64,000 nucleotides of DNA from Anaerocolumna sp. (GTDB lineage Bacteria; Bacillota; Clostridia; Lachnospirales; Lachnospiraceae): the NCBI GenBank assembly GCA_029256725.1, contig JAQSXJ010000006.1, positions 20,958-84,957 on the forward strand, given 5' to 3'. Of this stretch, positions 1 to 6,549 are shown piece by piece (positions within the stretch are counted from its first letter, which is position 1; every line of letters begins with the position of its first letter). A program made the translations under genes and the position numbers. The notes beneath the pieces were generated by a model. That model did no database searches. It was not told the origin of the DNA and saw only the letters and a program-made list of their open reading frames with translations.

Positions 1-2
1 GT

Positions 3-608
3 GCTAAGGTTATCTTTCAGGATACTCACGTATCCGGTCATGCCTGCCAGGAAGAAATCAAGTTGATATATGCTTTGACAAAACCCAAATACGCTATTCC
101 TGTTCATGGTGAGTACAGACATCTCATTAAGCATAAGGAAGTTGCTCAGACCATGGGCGTTCCTAAGGACAATGTATTTGTTATTTCCTCCGGTGATGTA
201 TTAGAGCTTTCTGATGAGCATGCCGGAGTGATTGGTAAAGTTCCTGCTCAGGGTATTTTTGTTGATGGACTTGGAGTTGGTGATGTCGGTAACATTGTAC
301 TACGTGACAGACAGCATCTTTCTGAGAACGGTCTGCTCATCGTAGTAGTGACCCTTGAGAAATACACTAATCAGGTATTATCAGGTCCCGATATTGTATC
401 CCGAGGATTTGTATATGTAAGGGAATCTGAGAATCTGATGGATGAAGCCAGAAATGTGGTAAGCGACGCCTTAGAAAAATGCTTAAGTAAAAATACCACT
501 GACTGGGGTAAGATGAAGAATGAAATAAAAGACTCCTTAAGTGATTATTTATGGAAGAAGACAAAACGTAATCCTATGATACTTCCTATTATCATGGAAG
601 TGAACTAG
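3..608 (+). CDS. rnj: Ribonuclease J, C-terminal part (gene runs off the left edge)
   Basis: The reading frame is open from base 3, so only the last 201 residues are visible and the start lies outside the window. RNase J is a metallo-beta-lactamase/beta-CASP ribonuclease with 5' exo- and endonuclease activity in mRNA turnover and rRNA maturation. Visible signatures are HVSGHA near the left edge (a beta-CASP histidine motif), then PVHGEYRHL about 20 residues later, and the C-terminal dimerisation/KH-like region ending in NPMILPIIMEVN. In bacilli and clostridia the family is about 555 residues, so roughly the last third is present. Thirty-five bases separate it from the next gene, on the same strand. 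The family is clear; whether this is the J1 or J2 paralogue cannot be decided here. Confidence 0.93.
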   Translation, partial: AKVIFQDTHVSGHACQEEIKLIYALTKPKYAIPVHGEYRHLIKHKEVAQTMGVPKDNVFVISSGDVLELSDEHAGVIGKVPAQGIFVDGLGVGDVGNIVLRDRQHLSENGLLIVVVTLEKYTNQVLSGPDIVSRGFVYVRESENLMDEARNVVSDALEKCLSKNTTDWGKMKNEIKDSLSDYLWKKTKRNPMILPIIMEVN

Positions 609-643
609 GCAGTTTTTAAGGAGATAAAAAGGAGACAGTTTCG

Positions 644-1078
644 ATGGCAGCTAAATCAACTACTTCCCGTGTTGCTTTGAAAGTAATCAGCACCATATTG
701 AAGATTTTATTAAATGTATTATTTTATTCAATAGTAATTATTCTATTGATTAAAGTAAGCGGTATGGCACATGATTTCGGATATCAGGTATTCGGAAAGG
801 TAACAGCCTCAGAGTCCCCCGGACGTGATACTACGATACAGATCAAAAAAGGGGAATCTACAATGAACATCGCTGGCAAGCTGGAATTATATGGTGTTAT
901 CGTTAACAAATATTCCTTTTTCTTAAAAGCTAAACTAAAAAAACACAATCTTATGCCTGGTACCTATGAGTTGAATACTTCTATGACATATGACGAGATA
1001 TTCGATGTACTGACAACACCGCATACGGAGGAAGAATCCGGAGAAACAGCCGGTGACTCAGGGGGAGCAAATGATTAG
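644..1078 (+). CDS. Short MltG/YceG-like membrane protein without the catalytic domain
   Basis: This 144-residue protein has one membrane segment (about residues 21-42) and an extracellular part containing IKKGESTMNIAGKLELYGVI followed by LMPGTYELNTSMTYDEIFDVL. These match the LysM-like N-terminal subdomain of MltG, the endolytic transglycosylase that ends glycan strand growth. A full MltG has about 330-380 residues and a catalytic YceG domain with an essential Glu. Here the protein ends in an acidic, Gly-rich tail, so it is probably not catalytic and may be a binding or scaffold relative. In Bacillus subtilis the full-length mltG (yrrL) also precedes trmR and trhP, which supports the assignment. 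RBS AAGGAG lies upstream of the ATG. Confidence 0.75.
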   Translation: MAAKSTTSRVALKVISTILKILLNVLFYSIVIILLIKVSGMAHDFGYQVFGKVTASESPGRDTTIQIKKGESTMNIAGKLELYGVIVNKYSFFLKAKLKKHNLMPGTYELNTSMTYDEIFDVLTTPHTEEESGETAGDSGGAND

Positions 1079-1208
1079 TACGAAATTGTTAGACTGTACT
1101 AATAGCCAGAACTTAAGATAAGTTATAATCTGTATTATACAGGCTGGAATGCATTAACAAAAAATGCAAGTTGAAATTAAGCCTGCTGAAATATATAATG
1201 ATAATAAG

Positions 1209-1258
1209 AGGCTGTCTTTCCTGATGATTTTTATGTCATTCAAGAAGAACAGCCTTTT
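1209..1258 (+). terminator. Probable terminator between the MltG-like gene and trmR
   Basis: AGGCTGT pairs with ACAGCCT across a loop of about 35 bases that can itself pair further, and TTTT follows. It lies just upstream of trmR. The stem is short, so termination may be partial. Confidence 0.45.
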
Positions 1259-1282
1259 AACAGGTAAAGGATTGGAGTACTT

Positions 1283-1936
1283 ATGATCGTAGATGAGCGT
1301 ATTACAGCATATATAAATTCCTTAAGCAGCGAATTGCCGCCTTATCTTGGCAGGTTGGAGAAAGAGGCATTAAAAGAGGAAGTTCCCATAATCAGAAAAG
1401 AGACCCAATCCCTCCTGCAATTTCTTATAACTATGAAAAGACCGGTTCACATCCTGGAGGTGGGAACTGCGGTAGGTTTCTCTGCACTTTTAATGAGTGA
1501 GTCTATGCCGGATAATTGCGACATCACCACTATAGAAAAAGTAGAAATGAGGCTGATAAAAGCCAGAGAGAATCTGAAATCCAATGATAAAGCCTTAAGA
1601 ATACGTCTTTTAGAAGGTGATGCATTGGTAGTATTAAAGGATTTGGCAAAGGCAGAGGCGGGTTATTATGACTTTATCTTTATGGATGCTGCCAAAGCTC
1701 AGTATATGAATTATCTGCCGGAGGTCTTAAAACTTATGGCCCCCGGCTGCCTGTTAGTAACGGACAATGTACTGCAGGACGGAACAGTTGCTCAGTCAAG
1801 ATATGGCGTTACAAGGAGAGACAGGACAATTCACACCAGGATGAGAGAATATCTGTACACACTGACCCATTCGGAAGAATTAGATACGACCATATTATCC
1901 GTTGGAGACGGGGTTACTTTAAGTATAAAGAAATAA
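1283..1936 (+). CDS. trmR: O-methyltransferase TrmR (tRNA 5-hydroxyuridine methyltransferase)
   Basis: The protein has 217 residues and belongs to the SAM-dependent O-methyltransferase family 3 (COMT-like, YrrM). It carries SAM motif I EVGTAVGFSALL at about residues 56-67, an acidic TTIEK after the next strand, and FIFMDAAKAQYMNYL, which holds the metal/substrate-binding Asp and Lys. Length is typical. In B. subtilis YrrM/TrmR methylates 5-hydroxyuridine at tRNA position 34 to 5-methoxyuridine, and its gene sits between yrrL (mltG) and yrrN/yrrO (trhP). The same order here makes TrmR much more likely than a small-molecule O-methyltransferase. The ATG is preceded by AGGATTGGAG. A gap of 189 bases with no gene separates it from trhP. 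Confidence 0.85.
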   Translation: MIVDERITAYINSLSSELPPYLGRLEKEALKEEVPIIRKETQSLLQFLITMKRPVHILEVGTAVGFSALLMSESMPDNCDITTIEKVEMRLIKARENLKSNDKALRIRLLEGDALVVLKDLAKAEAGYYDFIFMDAAKAQYMNYLPEVLKLMAPGCLLVTDNVLQDGTVAQSRYGVTRRDRTIHTRMREYLYTLTHSEELDTTILSVGDGVTLSIKK

Positions 1937-2125
1937 GACCTGTAAATGAGTATATCTCAACAAATATTCGTCTTGAATATCAGCAGCGGAATAAAGGATA
2001 AGCAGAATAAACAGCATCGTTGGAGCTTATGCTGTGATTTTCTAGTATTACTTATTATGTCGCATAAGGGGTATCAATTCAGTTGGAGGGATAAAAACTC
2101 AAGATACGAAAGGAAATCATGAATT

Positions 2126-3322
2126 ATGATAATGGAAGATTTAGGATACAAAAAACCAGAACTCTTAATACCCGCCAGTAATTTAGAGGTACTTAAGATT
2201 GCTGTATTATATGGAGCAGATGCAATTTATATAGGTGGTGAAATGTATGGGCTTCGTGCGAAAGCAAAGAACTTTTCAGCTGAGGATATGAAAGCTGGTA
2301 TTGAATTTGCTCATGCCCATGGGAAGAAAGTGTATGTTACAGCGAATATAACCGCACATAATGAAGATCTGTCAGGTATTCGAAAATATTTTGAAGAGCT
2401 GAAAGAAATAAAGCCGGATGCAGTTATTATTTCAGATCCGGGTGTTTTTGAGATTGCACAGGAAGTTGTACCGGATATGGAACTGCACATAAGCACACAG
2501 GCAAATAATGTAAATTATGCAACTTATCGTTTCTGGCATCGTCTGGGAGCGAAAAGAGTAGTGTCTGCCAGAGAACTTTCTTTGGATGAAATCAAACAAA
2601 TCAGGGACAATATCCCGGAAGATTTGGAGATAGAGACTTTTGTACATGGAGCTATGTGTATGGCTCATTCCGGCAGGTGTCTTCTCAGTAATTATTTTAC
2701 GGGCAGAGATGCCAACCGCGGAGCTTGTACTCATCCCTGCCGCTGGAAGTATTATCTGGTAGAAGAAACAAGACCCGGTGAATATCTTCCGGTTGAGGAA
2801 AATGAGAGAGGAACTTACATCTTTAACTCCAAAGACCTGTGTATGATTGAATATATTCCCCATTTAGTAGATGCAGGCATAAACAGCCTTAAAGTAGAGG
2901 GAAGAATGAAGACAGCTCTTTATGTTGCCTCTGTTGCCAGAACATATCGTAAAGCTATTGATGACTTTTTTGAGAATCCGGCTGTTTATGAAAAGAATAT
3001 TCCATACTATAAAGAAGAAATATCTAAATGTACTTACAGACAGTTTACCACAGGGTTCTTCTTTGGAAAGCCTGATTCGGATGCTCAGATCTATGATAAC
3101 AATACCTATGTGAAAGAGTATACTTACCTGGGTATTATCGGCGAGAAGAATGAAGAAGGATACTATCGTCTGGAACAGAGAAATAAATTCTCTGTAGGTG
3201 ATGAAATAGAAGTTATGAAACCAGATGGAAGAAATCTTCTGATGACGGTTAAGGGTATCCGTGATGAAAAGGGTACAGAAATGGAAAGCTGTGCCCGCAC
3301 CCAAAACAGGTTTTTTATGTAA
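2126..3322 (+). CDS. trhP: U32 family protein TrhP (tRNA U34 hydroxylation), 3' end frameshifted
   Basis: The peptidase-U32 signature is complete (ETFVHGAMCMAHSGRCLLS, about residues 170-188) and is followed by RGACTHPCRW, giving the four cysteines thought to bind an iron-sulfur cluster. TrhP uses prephenate to hydroxylate U34 of tRNA; the product is the substrate of TrmR encoded just upstream. The open frame ends at 3322 after 398 residues, but the usual C-terminal sequence (PHPKQVFYVNLGEAL, then ENDILRRKEEE) continues in the -1 frame from base 3295 to a TGA at 3382-3384, giving the normal length of about 419. One missing base in the CCC run at 3294-3296 explains this. The lost part is the small C-terminal beta-barrel, so the enzyme may still work. 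The start may be the ATG at 2126 or the one at 2132. Confidence 0.88.
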   Translation: MIMEDLGYKKPELLIPASNLEVLKIAVLYGADAIYIGGEMYGLRAKAKNFSAEDMKAGIEFAHAHGKKVYVTANITAHNEDLSGIRKYFEELKEIKPDAVIISDPGVFEIAQEVVPDMELHISTQANNVNYATYRFWHRLGAKRVVSARELSLDEIKQIRDNIPEDLEIETFVHGAMCMAHSGRCLLSNYFTGRDANRGACTHPCRWKYYLVEETRPGEYLPVEENERGTYIFNSKDLCMIEYIPHLVDAGINSLKVEGRMKTALYVASVARTYRKAIDDFFENPAVYEKNIPYYKEEISKCTYRQFTTGFFFGKPDSDAQIYDNNTYVKEYTYLGIIGEKNEEGYYRLEQRNKFSVGDEIEVMKPDGRNLLMTVKGIRDEKGTEMESCARTQNRFFM

Positions 3323-3391
3323 ATCTGGGAGAAGCGCTTGAGGAGAATGATATTCTTCGCAGGAAAGAGGAAGAAACCCTCTGATAATCCA

Positions 3392-3503
3392 CTACACTTC
3401 GATTGAAAGACAAGTTGTCGATTTCGTATGCAGCAAGAGTACAAAAATTGAAATTGTACGCTTTCTGCACAAATTCGGCAACTTGTCTTTCAAGCAGTGT
3501 AAG
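3392..3503. repeat. Long imperfect hairpin (MITE-like or bidirectional terminator)
   Basis: TTGAAAGACAAGTTG near the left end is the exact reverse complement of CAACTTGTCTTTCAA near the right end. The outer parts (CTACACT / AGTGTAAG) and much of the interior also pair with mismatches, so nearly the whole 112 bases folds into one stem. It fills the space between two convergent genes and ends one base before the stop of the FAD oxidoreductase. It could terminate transcription from both sides or be a short palindromic mobile element. Confidence 0.6.
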
Positions 3504-5273
3504 CTAATATACTCTGACTTCAAAGATTCTGGCATGGCTGTCACCGTGGGTCTTAGTAACCTTAACGATGATCTTATCGCATATTACCGGAGTATTTAAC
3601 TGATGTATCCGAAACCGCAGATAGTTGTTATCAACATGTTCGGAATATACTTGTTTGTCTTGCTTATAACATTCCAATTGATAGTTTCTCACCAGCGTGG
3701 AAGGCGGTCCAGGTATCTGATGCTTTTGAACACGATCAGACATGGAAATTGAGATTTCACGGCTCAGATCGGAATCAAATTTTAAGTGGAGAGCTGACAA
3801 GTGAACCGGTGCAGGGAATGTAAGGCTTAACCATTCCCCTTCGTCAGCCATTTCGTTTGAAATCCAGCAATTGGAGTAAGCTCCGGTCTTTCTGGATATC
3901 CCGTTTGTTACATTATAACAGCTGCCATTATCCAGAGCGGATGAACAATGAATCAGGGCAGTGCCTGCCATATCCTGCATATCTTCATTTCGGGTACCAG
4001 GGATATAGCAATCATCCTTTAAGAGTAATTGCTGTAATTCCCTGGTATGGGAGGATACGGCAGCCGGGCGGATACCTTTTTCAATAGCTAGTGCAGCAGC
4101 TGTACCCACTGCCTGACCAATTACCGCACAGGTTCCCATAACACGGGTAGAACCAAAGGCCATATGGGAAGCGCTGATGATTCTTCCTGCCAGCATAAGA
4201 TTATGAAGGTCTTTTGCATAAAGGCTTTTATAAGGAATGGTATAGAGTTTGTCAAGATGAATATAATCCGTAGGCTCCAATTTGGCTTTCAACCCGCCTG
4301 CTACATGCATGTCCATGGGCCATCCCCCGAAAGCCACTGCATCTTCAAAAATACGTCCGGCTTTTAAATCCTGCTCTTTGAGTATATAATCACCTATAAT
4401 CCTGCGGCTTTCGCGTTTTCCCGGAAGAAAGCCGACCCAATCAAGGACATAATTATCTGCCTTATGATCCCCTTGATTCTTAATGTGGTCCCATACCCCA
4501 TAGAGTGCTTTTAGAAGCTCATCACGGATTTCTTCACCATCTGACACCGTATCAAGGTCCTCTCCCCCAAGTTCAATCCACCAATAACCATAGGAAATCT
4601 CACCATGATCACGAAGCTTAAGTTCCTCCTCTTTATAGCTGTTTGCCCAAGAAGGCTTTTGAAAAGGAACTGGTTCTCCTGCATCGATTGCTCGAAACAA
4701 CAGGGTATTACCCATAGTTACCTGATCAGACTTCTCCGGTGCATGCTCTTCTTCAAATACAGCTCTTCCCTCACGACCGCTCATATATCCGGCTCCGGAA
4801 AGATAAGCTAAAGTGCCGTCTCCAGTGGCATCAGTGAAAAGCTGAGCTTCAAATTCCATCAATTTTTCTGTTGTAAGCTGTATCGCTTTCAATTTTTTTA
4901 TTTCACTGTCTTTTACAGTGACCTCTGTCATATGGGTATTCAGGTAAAGATCGAGATTATTCTCAAAATGGCATTTTTCCCATAGGATGGTATCAAATAT
5001 TGAAAAGGACCATTGGGGATTACGATTTTTATTTTCCAGGAGTATTTCCTCTAAAATACCGGTCTCCCTGGCATCGGGTCTTTTACCATGGCAATCGGCG
5101 CCGCATATATGCATCCGTATTTCTGAACTGGCATTACCGCCCAGTACCGGTCGGTTATGAACCAGTGCGGTGGAGGCTCCATGTCTTGCTGCTGCGATTG
5201 CAGCGCATACGCCTGATATTCCGCCTCCTACAATTACAATATCGTATTTCTTAACAATTGGCTGTTTGACCAT
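3504..5273 (-). CDS. FAD-dependent oxidoreductase (FAD_oxidored family) with extra C-terminal domain
   Basis: The N-terminus has the Rossmann FAD motif DIVIVGGGISGVCAAIAAA (about residues 11-29) and GGNASSEIR, characteristic of the FAD_oxidored (PF12831) family. The middle has GKRESRRIIGDY, and the FAD site closes with LMLAGRIISASHMAFGS and GQAVGTAAALA. About 140 residues after the FAD fold form an extra, probably beta-rich domain. There is no signal peptide, so the protein is cytoplasmic. The substrate is unknown; members often lie in sugar or uronate catabolic loci. It is divergent from a broken PocR-AraC gene, with a probable operator between them, and is the sole gene of its unit. A second family member lies at 16405-17742. 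RBS GGAGGT precedes the ATG. Confidence 0.85.
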   Translation of the reverse strand: MVKQPIVKKYDIVIVGGGISGVCAAIAAARHGASTALVHNRPVLGGNASSEIRMHICGADCHGKRPDARETGILEEILLENKNRNPQWSFSIFDTILWEKCHFENNLDLYLNTHMTEVTVKDSEIKKLKAIQLTTEKLMEFEAQLFTDATGDGTLAYLSGAGYMSGREGRAVFEEEHAPEKSDQVTMGNTLLFRAIDAGEPVPFQKPSWANSYKEEELKLRDHGEISYGYWWIELGGEDLDTVSDGEEIRDELLKALYGVWDHIKNQGDHKADNYVLDWVGFLPGKRESRRIIGDYILKEQDLKAGRIFEDAVAFGGWPMDMHVAGGLKAKLEPTDYIHLDKLYTIPYKSLYAKDLHNLMLAGRIISASHMAFGSTRVMGTCAVIGQAVGTAAALAIEKGIRPAAVSSHTRELQQLLLKDDCYIPGTRNEDMQDMAGTALIHCSSALDNGSCYNVTNGISRKTGAYSNCWISNEMADEGEWLSLTFPAPVHLSALHLKFDSDLSREISISMSDRVQKHQIPGPPSTLVRNYQLECYKQDKQVYSEHVDNNYLRFRIHQLNTPVICDKIIVKVTKTHGDSHARIFEVRVY

Positions 5274-5303
5274 ACTGTACCTCCAGATTATGATATTACT
5301 GTA

Positions 5304-5332
5304 ATTATAGCGAAATTACCGGTGGCTTACCT
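5304..5332 (-). promoter_or_regulatory. Promoter of the FAD oxidoreductase gene: good -10, poor -35
   Basis: On the minus strand a perfect TATAAT (plus-strand 5304-5309) lies about 30 bases before the start codon. Seventeen bases upstream, the -35 position (5327-5332) does not resemble TTGACA. A good -10 with a poor -35 is typical of a promoter that needs an activator. An inverted repeat GTAATT-N7-AATTAC (5301-5319) overlaps the -10. Confidence 0.5.
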
Positions 5333-5368
5333 TAAAAACACTGTAAGTAATCTTAAAAATTCTGCAAG
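5331..5368. promoter_or_regulatory. Direct-repeat AraC-type operator, 21-bp spacing
   Basis: CTTAAAAACACTGTAAG (5331-5347) and CTTAAAAATTCTGCAAG (5352-5368) agree at 14 of 17 positions and start exactly 21 bases apart, two helical turns. This is the usual geometry for an AraC-family protein that uses two helix-turn-helix motifs. The proximal copy touches the -35 region of the FAD oxidoreductase promoter, as for a class II activator site. Confidence 0.6.
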
Positions 5369-5372
5369 GTTA

Positions 5373-5401
5373 TTGCTATAAAAACAGAAATAGATTAGAA
5401 T
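5373..5401 (+). promoter_or_regulatory. Promoter of the PocR-AraC gene
   Basis: TTGCTA (5373-5378) and TAGAAT (5396-5401) are separated by 17 bases and lie just before a very strong ribosome site (GGGGGAGGGG) and the ATG at 5424. Confidence 0.55.
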
Positions 5402-5423
5402 AAAAGAAACGGGGGAGGGGAAA

Positions 5424-6285
5424 ATGGCCAAACATTCCTACATAGTATTAGCAGAGTATCTGAAACAGATTGCAGCAGATTATGGGATACATATCTGTAT
5501 CAATGATTTTTCCGGCTTTGTCTTTCTTGATGAGGAATTGACAGAGCTTCTCCATCCCTATATGATCCACAGCAATCCCTATTGTATGATGGTGAAATCG
5601 GATAAAGTCCTTTGGGATAAATGCCAGGAAATGAAGAAACCTATTGCAGAAAAATGCAGAAGAGTTAGAAGTACCTTTTATGGCAGGTGTCATGGTGGGG
5701 TGGAGGAATATATTCTGCCCATATTTTCCAATGCTCAGCTGATTGGGACAGTTCATGCAGGGGTTTTTTCTTCCTGTGAAAAAGACAGTGAAAGGTCTGT
5801 GAAAGAGATTGCCAGGAACGCTGGATTGAATGAACAGATGCTCTTAGAGCTGTATCAGGACTCTATTAGCGGTCAGGTGCCGGAAGTTGATAAGGTCAAC
5901 AGCCTTTTAGGTATTGCAGCAGAGTATATCGGGCGGATTTATAGTGATTTTACCATAACGAATCCAAAGCTTCTCAGTCACATTCGATTTAACTCCGGTG
6001 AAGATAATATCCTCGGGCATACACTGGAATATATAAAAAGGAATTACAAAGAGCAGATATCCGTACTTGAGGTGGCAAGCTTCTGCCACTGCAGTGTTTC
6101 CTATATCAACCATACCTTTAAGAGAAGAATGAACGTAAATATAAGAGAGTATATAAACCGATTACGAGTGAATGCGGCAAAGTCATATTTCTTGTGTCGG
6201 TTTCCATGATCCAAATTATTTTTGTAAAGTATTCTCTGAAATATGTGGTATTCCGCCTTCCAAGTACAGAAAAGGGAAGGATTAA
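5424..6285 (+). pseudogene. PocR-AraC transcriptional regulator, disrupted in the second HTH
   Basis: The first half is a PocR-type ligand domain (FYGRCHGGVEEYILPIF with conserved Cys/His/Gly), followed by an AraC DNA-binding domain beginning near ILGHTLEYIKRNYKEQISV with the first helix-turn-helix CHCSVSYINHTFKRRM. The frame stops at 6207-6209 right after RVNAAKSYF. The rest of the domain (VGFHDPNYFCKVFSEI, then GIPPSKYRK) is readable in another frame from 6193 to the TAA at 6283-6285. Compared with intact AraC proteins in this window, about 12 residues plus a frame change are missing, consistent with a deletion near 38 bp that removed the start of the second HTH. Specific DNA binding is probably lost. 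It is divergent from the FAD oxidoreductase, its likely target. The promoter and ribosome site look intact. Confidence 0.82.
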
Positions 6286-6308
6286 ATGGGAAAAGGCAAA
6301 ATATTAAG

Positions 6309-6500
6309 TTAAAAGAGACAGAAGCTAATAAATTGAAAGAAGCAGAAGCTAATAAATTGAAAGAAGCAGAAGCTAATGAATTGAAAGAAGCAAAAGCTAA
6401 TGAATTGAAAGAAGCAAAAGCTAATGAATTGAAAGAAGCAGAAGCTAATGAATTGAAAGAAGCAAAAGCTAATGAATTGAAAAAAAGCAAAAGTAATAAA
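6309..6500 (+). repeat. 24-bp tandem repeat, eight units
   Basis: Eight consecutive 24-base units start at 6309; the last is diverged. The unit is TTGAAAGAAGCAAAAGCTAA plus TGAA, with A/G variation at two places. One frame would read LKEAEANE repeats, and the opposite strand is open too, but there is no ribosome site or start that makes either a convincing gene. It lies between the broken regulator and an intact AraC gene. Confidence 0.85.
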
Positions 6501-6549
6501 TGTATGAAACAGGTTTTGATTCTATATGACTGAGAAGGATGATAATTAG

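Noticed and set aside
2432..3304. Long minus-strand open frames opposite trhP
   Set aside because: They mirror the codon pattern of the real gene, have no ribosome sites and show no domain.
3281..3384. Programmed -1 frameshift in trhP
   Set aside because: No X XXY YYZ slippery heptamer lies in frame at the place where homology changes, and a shift at the T run would be too late to restore PHPKQ.
6101..6533. Small genes encoded by the 24-bp repeat on either strand
   Set aside because: Composition is purely that of the repeat, there is no ribosome site, and the frames overlap the regulator remnant.
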